Assembly (NCBI RefSeq): GCF_030317145.1
Contig: NZ_JASZYE010000017.1
Coordinates: 1 to 48,172, forward strand
Source of the DNA: Variovorax flavidus
Lineage (GTDB): Bacteria; Pseudomonadota; Gammaproteobacteria; Burkholderiales; Burkholderiaceae_C
DNA: 48,172 bases
Direction of reading: 5' to 3'
Shown: positions 17,147 through 26,023 of the stretch, in pieces
Layout of the letters: each line of letters starts with the position of its first letter
Position numbering within the stretch: position 1 is the first letter of the stretch
Translations under genes and position numbers: made by a program
Notes under the pieces: model-generated
The model's input: the letters and a program-made list of their open reading frames with translations, nothing else
Told to the model about the DNA's origin: nothing
Database searches by the model: none

Positions 17147-18139
17147 CTACCGCGACGAGTTCCGCAGCTGTTCCGTCGCCACGCCCAGCGCGGTGACCAC
17201 GATGATGAGGACGCCCCAGATTGCAAGCGTGAGAAAGGGGCTGAAGTCCAGCAGGTTGAAGGCCGACGAAATCACTTGCAGCAGGATCAGCGCCATCAGC
17301 AGCCCGCCCACCCTGCCGGCGCCGCCGAGCGGGTCAATGCCACCAAGCACAGCCGCAAGAATGGTCACCAGAAGGTAGCTCTCCCCATACGCGGCGTTGG
17401 CAGAATTGAAACGAGCCATCATCACCAGCGCGGCCACGAACGCCAGCAGGCTCGACAGCACATACACACCCAGCAGAACGCGCCGGGTATCCACACCGGA
17501 ATAGCGCGTTGCCTTCTCGCTCGAACCGATCATGTAGACCTTGTAGCCGAACGGGCTCTTGTTGAGCAGCACCGCAATCGGCACGCACAGCGCGAGGAAG
17601 ACGAGCAGCGCCACCGGGATGCCGGCGAGGGTGCCATTGCCAATGAAGACGATCGGCTCGGGAAAGCCGGAGATGACGTTGCCGCGCGTGAGCCCGATGG
17701 AAAGGCCCTTGCACATCGTCATGGTGCCGAGCGTGGCAAGGATCGGCGACACGCCGAGATAAGCGATGACGAAGCCGTTGATCAGGCCGACGACGAGCGC
17801 GACGCCGACGCCCGCGACGATAGCAATCACCTGCCACCCGCCCCACATGAATCCGTGCGCACCGGGCACCTGCGTGGTCAGCACCCAGGCCATCGTCAGC
17901 GCGCAGAGATTGGCCGTCGCGATGATCGACAGGTTGAGGCCGCCCGACAGCAGAGCGACCATCATGGCCAGGGACAGGATGCCCAGCTCTGGCAGCTGGA
18001 ACGCCATCGACTGCAATGCACCCACGGCGAAGAAGCGGTCCCCCAGCGAGAGCCAGAAGACGCCGACCATCGCCAGCAGCACGAGCGACAGCATCGGCAC
18101 TGTGCCGCCGCGCAGGAGGCGATGCAGCAGCAGCGTCAA
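17147..18139 (-). CDS. Sugar ABC transporter permease (RbsC family), second subunit
   Basis: The hydrophobic protein of 330 residues has the RbsC-type motifs LSGGLNLSIIATANLCALT, YLGVSPILATLGTMTMCKGLS and LGGIDPLGGAGRVGGLLMALI. A TTG start was chosen because it overlaps the stop of the preceding permease gene and gives normal length; a GTG (18100) and an ATG (18094) shortly downstream are alternatives. With the other permease it forms a heterodimeric channel. Two different permeases are usual for the ribose/rhamnose/AI-2 subgroup. Confidence 0.9.
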   Translation of the reverse strand: MTLLLHRLLRGGTVPMLSLVLLAMVGVFWLSLGDRFFAVGALQSMAFQLPELGILSLAMMVALLSGGLNLSIIATANLCALTMAWVLTTQVPGAHGFMWGGWQVIAIVAGVGVALVVGLINGFVIAYLGVSPILATLGTMTMCKGLSIGLTRGNVISGFPEPIVFIGNGTLAGIPVALLVFLALCVPIAVLLNKSPFGYKVYMIGSSEKATRYSGVDTRRVLLGVYVLSSLLAFVAALVMMARFNSANAAYGESYLLVTILAAVLGGIDPLGGAGRVGGLLMALILLQVISSAFNLLDFSPFLTLAIWGVLIIVVTALGVATEQLRNSSR

Positions 18140-19131
18140 TTGATGGCCTTTGCGGTTCGGCGCCTGCGTTCGGACCACGCCGTCATCGACACTGCGACAA
18201 GAATCGTGAGGCCCACGAACCACTGGCTCCAGTAAGACGACACCCCTACCAGCACAAGTCCGTTCTGCAGGATTGCCAGCAAAGCCACGCCCAGGATCGC
18301 ACCCATCACGGTGCCCACGCCGCCCGTGAGACTCGCGCCCCCGAGCACCACCGCCGCCAGCACGTCGAGCTCCTTGCCAACCAGCACCGTCGGCGTCACC
18401 GATTGCGCAAGCTGCGCCTGAACCAGAGAGGCAAGCCCGGCGACGAAGCCGAGGTAGCCGTAGACCAGCAAGTTGAGGCGAAAGACATGGAATCCGAGCC
18501 GCTGTGCCGCGTCCTTGTTGCCCCCCATGGCGTAGATCTGCCGCCCGATGTTGGTTCGATTGAGAAGGATCCACGTGACGCCGAAGGCCACTGCCAGCAT
18601 CAGGATCTGCAATGTGAGCGCGTAGGGCACGCCACTGGAGTCCTCGTACTCGAACCAGGAGATGCCGTCGCGAAAGAACTTCGGCAAGGAAGTGATGTAT
18701 TTCCCGCCGGTGGAAAAGATCAGGAGGCCGTAGAAGATGTTCAGCGTCGCGATCGACACGATGATGGAAGAGATCCGCAGCTTGGTGATGAAGATGGCAT
18801 TGATGAGCCCGCAGCCGACGCCGACAGCGCCGGCAATGACGAACAGCGCGATCCACCCGAGGCCATAGCGGATGCCCACTGTCAGCGCAACGTACTGCGC
18901 GACCGAGGCGGTCGCGGTGAACGAGATGTCGATGCCGCCGGAGATGAGCACCACCAGCAGCCCGGCCGCCATGATGCCGACGAAGGCGTTGGAAGTGAGC
19001 AGGTCGAAGAGGTTCTGCGCGGTGAGGAAGCTGTCGGTGGCCACGGACAGCGCGGCCGACAACACCACAATCACTGCCAGCAGCCAGAACTCGTGGCTGT
19101 GTCGAAAGCGCCGCAGCGCCGCGCTAGGCAT
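18136..19131 (-). CDS. Sugar ABC transporter permease (RbsC family), first subunit
   Basis: The hydrophobic protein of 331 residues contains VLISGGIDISFTATASVAQY, TLNIFYGLLIFSTGG, GRQIYAMGGNKDAAQRLGF and VVLGGASLTGGVGTVMGAILG, typical for the RbsC permease family. Its start overlaps the end of the ATPase gene by eight bases, and its stop overlaps the next permease, so the three are translated as one block. Confidence 0.92.
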   Translation of the reverse strand: MPSAALRRFRHSHEFWLLAVIVVLSAALSVATDSFLTAQNLFDLLTSNAFVGIMAAGLLVVLISGGIDISFTATASVAQYVALTVGIRYGLGWIALFVIAGAVGVGCGLINAIFITKLRISSIIVSIATLNIFYGLLIFSTGGKYITSLPKFFRDGISWFEYEDSSGVPYALTLQILMLAVAFGVTWILLNRTNIGRQIYAMGGNKDAAQRLGFHVFRLNLLVYGYLGFVAGLASLVQAQLAQSVTPTVLVGKELDVLAAVVLGGASLTGGVGTVMGAILGVALLAILQNGLVLVGVSSYWSQWFVGLTILVAVSMTAWSERRRRTAKAIN

Positions 19132-20608
19132 CGACCACCGCCTGCAACGCCTCTTCCGTCGATTCGTGCGGCACGCACTCGCCGGCCAACCGGCCGCGGC
19201 GCATGACCAGCACACGGTGCGCGTGATAGAACACTTCGGGGATCTCATCCGAGATCAGCAGGATCGCGACGCCTTGGGCGGCGAGCGCGCGCACAACCTC
19301 GTAGATGCCGTCCTTGGCCGCTATGTCGACACCGACGGTCGGGCTGTCGAGGATCAACAGCTTCGGCCGCGTCGCCATCCACTTGGCCAGCACCACGCGC
19401 TGCTGGTTGCCGCCAGACAGGGTGCGCACGGCGTTCTCCGGACTGGGCGCCTTGATCGCCAGCTCATCGATCCATTGCCGAGTCGTGCGCTGGCGCCTTG
19501 CTTCGGGCACAAGACCGAATCCGTTGGTCAGCTTGCCCAGAACGGTGATGAGGATGTTGGCGGAAATCGGCTGCTCCAGCACCAGGCCAAGGTTGAGCCG
19601 GTCTTCGGAGACGTACGCGATGCCTTCCTCGATGGCCTGCGCGTTGGTCTTGAGCGCGAGCGGCTTGTCGTGGAGGCGGATCTCGCCGGCCGTCGGTTGA
19701 TTCATCCCGAACAGCGACAGCGCGAACTCGGTTCGACCGGAACCCAGCAGGCCCGTGAGTCCGACGATCTCGCCGGCACGGATGTCGAGGTTGATGTCGT
19801 GGTACTGCCCGGCGCGTGACAGGTGGCGCACGGAGAGCACTTTTTCCGAGCGGTTGGAATCCGTCGCGGACGTTCTGTACGCAAACGCCTTTCCGGTCAT
19901 CAGGGTGGCGAGCTTGCGATCGTCCATCTCGGCTGCCGGAAACTCGCCGACCTTGGCGCCATCGCGCAGCACCGTGACGCGCTCCGCGATCTCCATCACC
20001 TCATTCAGACGGTGCGAGACGAAGACGATGCAAATGCCGGCCCGCTTCAGGTCAGCGACGAGCCGCACGAGCGCTTCGACCTCGTGGCGAGACAGCGAGG
20101 CGGTCGGCTCGTCCATGATGACGAGCCTGGCGTCGGCCGCCATCGCGCGACAGATCGCAACCAGTTGCCGGTTCGCAATCGACAGGTCTTCCACGCGCGC
20201 ATCGATGTCGAGCGATGCGCCGATGCGCGCGATCGCCGCCTGGGCGGTGCTGCGCAGGCGGTGCCAGTTCACCATCTGTGGCGCGCCCAGGTGGCTGGCA
20301 ATGGCGATGTTTTCGGCCACCGTCAAGTTCGGGAACAGCGACAGATCCTGATAGATCACCTGGATGCCGTTGGCCGTCGACTGGACCGGGTTCAAGTGCG
20401 GATATTCGCGTCCTTCGATGACGATGCGGCCACCCGGCTCGGGACGAAGCACGCCCGAGATGATCTTGATCAGTGTCGACTTGCCCGATCCGTTTTCACC
20501 GACCAGGCAGTGCACCTCGCCGGCGCGCAATGTCAGGTCGACATTGCGCAGCGCGACGACCCCGCCGAAGTGCCTGGAAATCGCCTGCAGTTCGAGGAAG
20601 TTCGCCAA
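19124..20608 (-). CDS. Sugar ABC transporter ATP-binding protein (RbsA type, two ATPase domains)
   Basis: The protein of 494 residues contains two tandem ABC domains. The first has Walker A GENGSGKST (37-45), VEDLSIANRQLVAICRAMAA as the degenerate signature and LVIMDEPTASLS as Walker B. The second has a degenerate Walker A (LLGSGRTEFAL) and a full LSGGNQQRVVLAKWMATRPKLLILDSPTVGVD segment. This is the layout of RbsA/MglA/XylG. It powers the two permeases encoded after it. Confidence 0.95.
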   Translation of the reverse strand: MANFLELQAISRHFGGVVALRNVDLTLRAGEVHCLVGENGSGKSTLIKIISGVLRPEPGGRIVIEGREYPHLNPVQSTANGIQVIYQDLSLFPNLTVAENIAIASHLGAPQMVNWHRLRSTAQAAIARIGASLDIDARVEDLSIANRQLVAICRAMAADARLVIMDEPTASLSRHEVEALVRLVADLKRAGICIVFVSHRLNEVMEIAERVTVLRDGAKVGEFPAAEMDDRKLATLMTGKAFAYRTSATDSNRSEKVLSVRHLSRAGQYHDINLDIRAGEIVGLTGLLGSGRTEFALSLFGMNQPTAGEIRLHDKPLALKTNAQAIEEGIAYVSEDRLNLGLVLEQPISANILITVLGKLTNGFGLVPEARRQRTTRQWIDELAIKAPSPENAVRTLSGGNQQRVVLAKWMATRPKLLILDSPTVGVDIAAKDGIYEVVRALAAQGVAILLISDEIPEVFYHAHRVLVMRRGRLAGECVPHESTEEALQAVVDA

Positions 20609-20611
20609 GCC

Positions 20612-21613
20612 TCAGAGCCCGCCCGCCATCAGGCCCGCGATGGTCTCGTTGTTGATGCGCATGATCTTGTCGACCTTGATCAGCTTGCCGGGCACGTCGA
20701 CTGCCGCCTTGCCCAGGCCAGGGATCTCGACGCCGTCCTTGATCGGCTTGCCGTCGAGCATCAGCCGCGCCACGGCGACCATCGCATAGCCGGCATCCGT
20801 CGGGTTCCATAGGAATCCCTCGCGAATGATGCCGTCGGCGATCAGATCCTTGGCCTGCGACGGCAGCACGGTGCCGACAACGGCGATCTTCTTGCCGAGC
20901 CGTTTCTCGCGCACCGCATTGCCTGCGCCGATGGGGCCATTGGAGCCGAAGCCGAGGATTCCACCCAGATTCGGATAGGCCTTGATCACGTCGAGCGTGG
21001 TCTTGTACGCACTGTCGATCTCGTCCGCACCGGGGAACCGGTCGGCCGCAAGCTTCATCTTCGGATAGTGCTTCTTCTGGTATTCGATCGCCGCGTCGGC
21101 CCACTTGTTGTGAAGCGGCGTGGTCAGCGTGCCGACGTAGACCACGTACTGACCCGATTCACCCATGTCCTTGGCAAGGCGCTGCATCTGCACCTCGCCG
21201 AACACAACCGAGTCGATGAGTTCAACGTTCCAGTCGCGCCCCTCCTGCTCGGGGCCCTCGTGCGTGATGACCTTGATGCCCGCAGCCTGCGCACGCTTGA
21301 GCACCGGCTCGCAAACCTTGACGTCGAGCGGCACAAGCCCGATGACGGTCACCTTCTTCGCGATCTGGTCTTCGAGCAGCTTCACCTGCTGCGCCGGATC
21401 GACGTTGGCCGGGCCGACCATGGTGGCGTCGACACTGAAGTCCTTCGCGCCTTTCAGGATGCCTTTTTCAACGGCGTTGAACCAGGGGATGCCGGCGATC
21501 TTGACCACCGTGACCATCGTCGGGTTCGCGGCAAAAACGAAGCCGCTTGGCAGGCCGGTTGCACCAGCCATGGCCACGCTCCCCAATGCCTTGAGAGTCT
21601 TGCGTCTGTTCAC
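20612..21613 (-). CDS. Sugar ABC transporter substrate-binding protein (LsrB/RhaS-like)
   Basis: The protein of 333 residues has a signal with a twin-arginine pair (MNRRKTLKALGSVAMAGATG) and a periplasmic-binding-protein-like domain: KIAGIPWFNAVEKGILKGAK, DFSVDATMVGPANVDPAQQV, KLLEDQIAKKVTVIGLVPLD. This pattern is that of the RhaS/LsrB/D-apiose binding subgroup. The start is a GTG with a GGAGA ribosome site eight bases upstream; no ATG fits. Its stop is four bases from the ATPase start. The ligand is a sugar, not further specified. Confidence 0.9.
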   Translation of the reverse strand: MNRRKTLKALGSVAMAGATGLPSGFVFAANPTMVTVVKIAGIPWFNAVEKGILKGAKDFSVDATMVGPANVDPAQQVKLLEDQIAKKVTVIGLVPLDVKVCEPVLKRAQAAGIKVITHEGPEQEGRDWNVELIDSVVFGEVQMQRLAKDMGESGQYVVYVGTLTTPLHNKWADAAIEYQKKHYPKMKLAADRFPGADEIDSAYKTTLDVIKAYPNLGGILGFGSNGPIGAGNAVREKRLGKKIAVVGTVLPSQAKDLIADGIIREGFLWNPTDAGYAMVAVARLMLDGKPIKDGVEIPGLGKAAVDVPGKLIKVDKIMRINNETIAGLMAGGL

Positions 21614-21736
21614 TGGATGTCTCCATGTTGTCCCGCTCGTGGCGGATTCTGTTGTCCTCCCAGGTAGAACGCGAAGCTGGCCGATGCTAATCCGCTGACC
21701 GCGAAATGACAACGTGAGTGGGGCCGAGCGGACGGC

Positions 21737-22765
21737 TCAGTCGGTCGGCGCAGCGGAATCGAGCAGCCCGGCGGACTTGAGGTCGTGCCAGAGGCCAGCC
21801 GGGACGGTCCGGTCGGCATCGGTTGCGTTGGCCTCGACCTCCGCGGGCTCCACGCCGCCCAGCACTACCGACACCACAGCGGGGTGGGCCAGCGCGAACT
21901 GAAGAGCGGCGCGCCGGATCGAAGTCCCGTGGGCCGCGCAGATCGCTTCGATCTTTCGCACGCGCTCCAGGATGTCTTCCGGCGCCGGGGCGTACTCGAA
22001 TTTCGCGCCCTGGATGGCGCCTGTGGCCAGGATGCCGGAATTGAAAACGCCCGCCAGCATGACGCCCATCTTCTTCTCCAGCGCGAGTGGCAGAAACTCG
22101 CTGAGCCCATTCTGGATGAGGAGCGAATAGCGGCCAGCCATCATGGCGAGATCGAAATCGCCGGCGCGCGCGAACCTCACGCAGGTGTCGGCCTCGTTGA
22201 TGCCGAATCCGATCGCGGCGACAGTCTTTTCGCTGCGCAACTTGTCGAGTGCACGGTATGCGCCGTCCATGGCCTCCGCGAAGCGACGCTCCGCGTCCTT
22301 GCCGTGCGTCCATACATCGCAGTCGTGGATGAGCAGCACATCCAGCCGGTCCAGGCCCATGCGCAGCAGCGACTGCTCGACCGAGCGCATCGTGCCGTCG
22401 TAAGAGTAGTCAAAGCGCGCGGCGTGCGGATAGCCGCCGGCGAATCCGGGCGAATACACGTCCGGGTTTCGCGGCGGCGGCTTGGTGAAGGGGTCCATCA
22501 CCCGCCCGATCTTGGTCGAGACGATGAGTTCGTTTCGCGGCGCGTATCGCAAGCCCGCGCCGATGCGGGACTCGGACAGCCCATTGCCATAGTGCGGCGA
22601 TGTGTCAAACACACGGACACCGCATTCGAAGGCGCGCTCGACGGTGGCGATGCACGTTTTCTCGTCGAGCAGCTGGTAGAGGTCACCCATCGGCGCCGTG
22701 CCCAGTCCGATGACCGAGAACGCCAGGTCCGTCCCATTGCGGGTCTTGAAGGTGCGGGACTTCAT
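21737..22765 (-). CDS. Aldo/keto reductase (aldose dehydrogenase-like)
   Basis: The protein of 342 residues has the AKR catalytic tetrad in order: Asp in VFDTS, Tyr in PHYGNGLSESRIG, Lys in LIVSTKIGRV and His in DVLLIHDCD. The closest type by motifs (LRYAPRNELIVSTKIGR and NPDVYSPG) is the subgroup with L-fucose, D-threo-aldose and pyridoxal dehydrogenases, which oxidise the sugar anomeric carbon to a lactone. It is the first gene of the minus-strand import operon, which suggests oxidation of the imported sugar. The lactonase-like gene nearby would fit as the next step. Confidence 0.87.
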   Translation of the reverse strand: MKSRTFKTRNGTDLAFSVIGLGTAPMGDLYQLLDEKTCIATVERAFECGVRVFDTSPHYGNGLSESRIGAGLRYAPRNELIVSTKIGRVMDPFTKPPPRNPDVYSPGFAGGYPHAARFDYSYDGTMRSVEQSLLRMGLDRLDVLLIHDCDVWTHGKDAERRFAEAMDGAYRALDKLRSEKTVAAIGFGINEADTCVRFARAGDFDLAMMAGRYSLLIQNGLSEFLPLALEKKMGVMLAGVFNSGILATGAIQGAKFEYAPAPEDILERVRKIEAICAAHGTSIRRAALQFALAHPAVVSVVLGGVEPAEVEANATDADRTVPAGLWHDLKSAGLLDSAAPTD

Positions 22766-22876
22766 GCCGTCTCCTCGTCAGAGTGATTGCGGGCCTGAGC
22801 ATAGCGACAGTTGTGCTGGACGCAAGGGCGCAGTAGAACCCTGCCTGGCACGACCTCACCGAAGGATGGGAACACC

Positions 22877-23764
22877 ATGACGAACAAGCTCGGCGTCCAT
22901 GCGTTGGTGTGGGTCGGTGGCTGGAGCCACGACGAATGCGAGCGCGCGATCGCGCAGACGGCGGAGCTCGGCTTCGACCTGATCGAGATACCGGCGCTTG
23001 ACCCCTCGTCCATCGACACCACGTTCACGCGCCGGATGCTGGATCGCTACCACTTGGGCACGACGCTGTCGCTGGGCCTCGATGACTCCACTGACATCTC
23101 CAGTGGCGACCCCGCAAAGCAGGCGCGCGGCGAGGCACGCTTGATGGAGGTGCTCCGGGTGGCGGGAGACATTGGCGCCACCCACGTGTGCGGCATCCTG
23201 TACTCCGCGTTTCAGAAGTATTTCGAACCACCTACCCCGACCGGCATCGCGGGCTCGGTTGAGGTGCTGCGTCGCGTCGGCGAGAAGGCGGCGCAGCACG
23301 GCATCACCATCGGACTGGAGGTGGTCAACCGTTATGAGAGCAACGTGCTCAACACGGCGGCACAGGCGGTCGCGTTTGCTCGGCGCGTGGGCTTGCCGAA
23401 CGTCAAGGTGCACCTGGACACCTATCACATGAATATCGAGGAGTCCGACCTCGAATCGGCGTTGATCGATACGGGCGAGATGCTTGGCTACTTCCACATC
23501 GGCGAGTCCGGCCGCGGCTACCTCGGCGCCGGAAACATCGATTTCGACCGCGTCTTTCGCGGGCTCGTCAAGGCGGGCTATGAGGGGCCGATCACCTTCG
23601 AATCGTTCTCGTCGGCAGTGGTCAACAAGCAGTTGCAAGGCATCCTTGGCATCTGGCGCAACCTGTGGGAAGACGGCGCCGATCTCGCGCGACATGCGAA
23701 GGGGACCATCGAGCACGGGTTGAAGGCCGCGCGGGAGGCGCACGCGCGCTCGACGCTGCCGTGA
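22877..23764 (+). CDS. Sugar epimerase/isomerase of the D-tagatose/D-psicose 3-epimerase family
   Basis: The protein of 295 residues has a TIM-barrel fold with the metal and catalytic residues of this family: E148 in GLEVVNRYESNVLNT, D181 and H184 in HLDTYHMNIEESDL, H207 and the RG pair in YFHIGESGRGYLGAGNIDF, and E242 in GPITFESFSS. It interconverts ketoses by C3 epimerisation or related isomerisations using Mn2+ or Co2+. It is divergent from the AKR/ABC/kinase operon. The ATG was chosen at MTNKLGVHALVW, the normal N-terminus. Confidence 0.9.
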   Translation: MTNKLGVHALVWVGGWSHDECERAIAQTAELGFDLIEIPALDPSSIDTTFTRRMLDRYHLGTTLSLGLDDSTDISSGDPAKQARGEARLMEVLRVAGDIGATHVCGILYSAFQKYFEPPTPTGIAGSVEVLRRVGEKAAQHGITIGLEVVNRYESNVLNTAAQAVAFARRVGLPNVKVHLDTYHMNIEESDLESALIDTGEMLGYFHIGESGRGYLGAGNIDFDRVFRGLVKAGYEGPITFESFSSAVVNKQLQGILGIWRNLWEDGADLARHAKGTIEHGLKAAREAHARSTLP

Positions 23765-23774
23765 TGCCAGGTGC

Positions 23775-25781
23775 TCAACGATCGGCGATGCAGGCCAGGA
23801 CCACGGCGTAGGCGCGCAGCGTCAATGCGTCCAGGGCGAGCGGCCCGGTGTCCGACGCGAAGGACGCCGGATCGCTGGTGGCGAACCCGAAGCTGGTCTC
23901 GTCCAGCACGATGCCGAATGCGGCGGCGCCGTCGTGCACCACATGCACGGTCTGGTCGATCGCCGTCGGGTTGGCGATCCACAGCAGGGTCGAGCCGGCT
24001 GCGCGATAGGCCAGGCAGCGCACACGCGCGTCATCCGACGATGCTGCGGCAACGAGGTTTGCGCCTGCCGCGCGCGTCAGCCCGGCGACGACGTGATAGG
24101 CGGGATACACCGCAGGGCATCCGAGCGCATCAAAGTACGGCACCGGGCGGTCGCCCGGCCGATGAATGATGCCGAGCGGGCCGGTGGGCGCTCCGAAGCA
24201 CACCGTCTCGACGCCGGTCGCGGCCAGGCTGGCCACATAGCTGAGCGTCCATGCGGCGCCGAACAGACCGCGCTGCCGTGGATCGGCATTGGCCAGGCAA
24301 AGACGCTCGTTGTCCGGATTCGGCGTGAAAGTCTTGCCGTAAGGATTGTCGCGGCAGCCGATCGAGCTCGGGCCGATGCGGTAGGCCGTATCGCCGATGA
24401 AGCTGCGCGCAGTCTTCACCTGATGGGACAGGGCCTCATGTGTCTCCATGACCGAGCGGTCGTCGGCCGCATGAACGGTGGGACAGGTGCTGTTGTGCAC
24501 GAAATCAAGCAGATCCGCCGGCGGCCGCTTGCGATTGAGTTCGGCAAAGAACGAAAACATGCCGCCGCCCAGGCGCACGCCAGGAAAGGCCGCTCGCGCT
24601 GCGTCGTACAGCTGCGCGAGCGGGGGGGCAGGTGGTCGTTGGCTGCCGGGCAGGACGGACTTGAGGTCGCCGACGGGGCACACCGCCAGGGCCGAGAGTG
24701 CCAGCCCGCTCTCGCGCGCCATCGAGGCCAGCTTTGCCAACTCGGCGCGGAAGCCGTCAAGGCTCTCGACCACGACTTCGAGTTCGCACTCCGCGCCGGT
24801 GAGTTCGCACAGCCGACGATAGCTGTCGAGCAGATCGGGACCATGCTTCTTGCGTGCGTCGAACTCGCAGATCAGCAGCCGCGGCGCGGCATATTGCAGC
24901 TGTCTCACCGCCGCGAGCGATGCCTCGATCTCCTGTGCCGGCATTCCCAGGCCGATGGCTGGCATGTGCACGGAGGTCTGCCGGCCGAGGGTGATGGAGA
25001 CAGTCCTCGCGGCCGACCCCTTTGCCGATTTGGGTACGGTACCCAGGAGGTTCAGGCGGACTGACTGCCTGACCGCCTTGCCCGCTTTCAGCACATAAGG
25101 CCAGGGCAAGGCCAGCGGCCGGACATAAGTCTTGAACGAAGCATCGGTCCAGTTGCGGTGATCCTCCATCTCGAAGGTGTCGCCTTCCATGCGGACCACG
25201 GCCTTCAGACCTGGCATCACTTCATGGGTGAGCGATCGCAAGTTGAGAAGTGGCTGCACCGGATCGACCAGCGCAGGGAAGGTCAATGCCCTCAGCGTCC
25301 CGTCGACGTGCTCGACCTCGAGTGCATGCCCGACGATGCCCTTCAGTGGGTGAAGCACCACGAACCCGGTGCGCGCCGTCAGGAAGTCCGTTGCCGGCGT
25401 GGCCGTCGCGTTGAACTCGAGGCTGCCGTCGCTGTGCCCCTCGATGCGCGCATCGAGGCAGAGCAACTGGGAGCCTGCGCCGCGGTATTCAGCACGATAG
25501 CTGACGCTGAAGCTGTCTGGGCGCTGCTCCACGACGAGATCAGCCAGTTTGGGGACAGAGGTTCCCCAGTTTTCATCGCGGACGAGAAAAGCCAGCCCAC
25601 GCAACACCTCCACGCCGCCTACACACAAGTAACGCAGATTGCCGCTCTCCAACTCGACCGATAGCGGGCCGGCGCTCAGCACACGTCCCGTGGCGTCGCT
25701 CTGATCGGTGCCGCACAGCTTGACGGCCAGCGACACCGCAGTAGGAACCGCGGCGGCACGGGTGGGACTTGAGGTCGTCAT
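23775..25781 (-). CDS. D-apionate lactonase-like protein
   Basis: The protein of 668 residues is cytoplasmic (no signal). Its N-terminal half is beta-rich (LCVGGVEVLRGLAFLVRDEN, FVVLHPLKGIVGHALEVEHV), followed by FEMEDHRNWTDASFKTYVRP and PWPYVLKAG. The middle looks like a glycoside-hydrolase-type TIM barrel (LGGGMFSFFAELNRKRPP, STCPTVHAADDRSVMETHEA) and the C-terminus like a small beta domain. From memory these strings match the family named D-apionate lactonase (ApnL), but I could not check this. Its neighbours (sugar importer, aldose dehydrogenase-like AKR, kinase) agree with a role in hydrolysing a sugar lactone. It converges on the epimerase gene with ten bases between. Confidence 0.6.
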   Translation of the reverse strand: MTTSSPTRAAAVPTAVSLAVKLCGTDQSDATGRVLSAGPLSVELESGNLRYLCVGGVEVLRGLAFLVRDENWGTSVPKLADLVVEQRPDSFSVSYRAEYRGAGSQLLCLDARIEGHSDGSLEFNATATPATDFLTARTGFVVLHPLKGIVGHALEVEHVDGTLRALTFPALVDPVQPLLNLRSLTHEVMPGLKAVVRMEGDTFEMEDHRNWTDASFKTYVRPLALPWPYVLKAGKAVRQSVRLNLLGTVPKSAKGSAARTVSITLGRQTSVHMPAIGLGMPAQEIEASLAAVRQLQYAAPRLLICEFDARKKHGPDLLDSYRRLCELTGAECELEVVVESLDGFRAELAKLASMARESGLALSALAVCPVGDLKSVLPGSQRPPAPPLAQLYDAARAAFPGVRLGGGMFSFFAELNRKRPPADLLDFVHNSTCPTVHAADDRSVMETHEALSHQVKTARSFIGDTAYRIGPSSIGCRDNPYGKTFTPNPDNERLCLANADPRQRGLFGAAWTLSYVASLAATGVETVCFGAPTGPLGIIHRPGDRPVPYFDALGCPAVYPAYHVVAGLTRAAGANLVAAASSDDARVRCLAYRAAGSTLLWIANPTAIDQTVHVVHDGAAAFGIVLDETSFGFATSDPASFASDTGPLALDALTLRAYAVVLACIADR

Positions 25782-26023
25782 GGCGTCTCCATCTTTTTAT
25801 TCAGCAGGCGGACCTTGCCAGCTATTGCCCAGGAAATCCACCCTGCGGCGTCAGGGTGGTGGACGCAGGTGGGTTAACGCGAGAGCGTCAACGGGCCGAA
25901 ACGATCTGGATGATTCAGACAAACCCAGCCAACAACGTGTTTCAACGCACCGCGAAGCGCGTGGATTGAGTTGCGCTCCGCATCTCGGGATAGGAACTCA
26001 ATTCCCTGTCCCAGGATGGGCGC

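Noticed and set aside
25965..26002. ATTGAGTT / AACTCAAT inverted repeat between two minus-strand genes
   Set aside because: The arms are 22 bases apart without a T-run; it is too weak to call a terminator.
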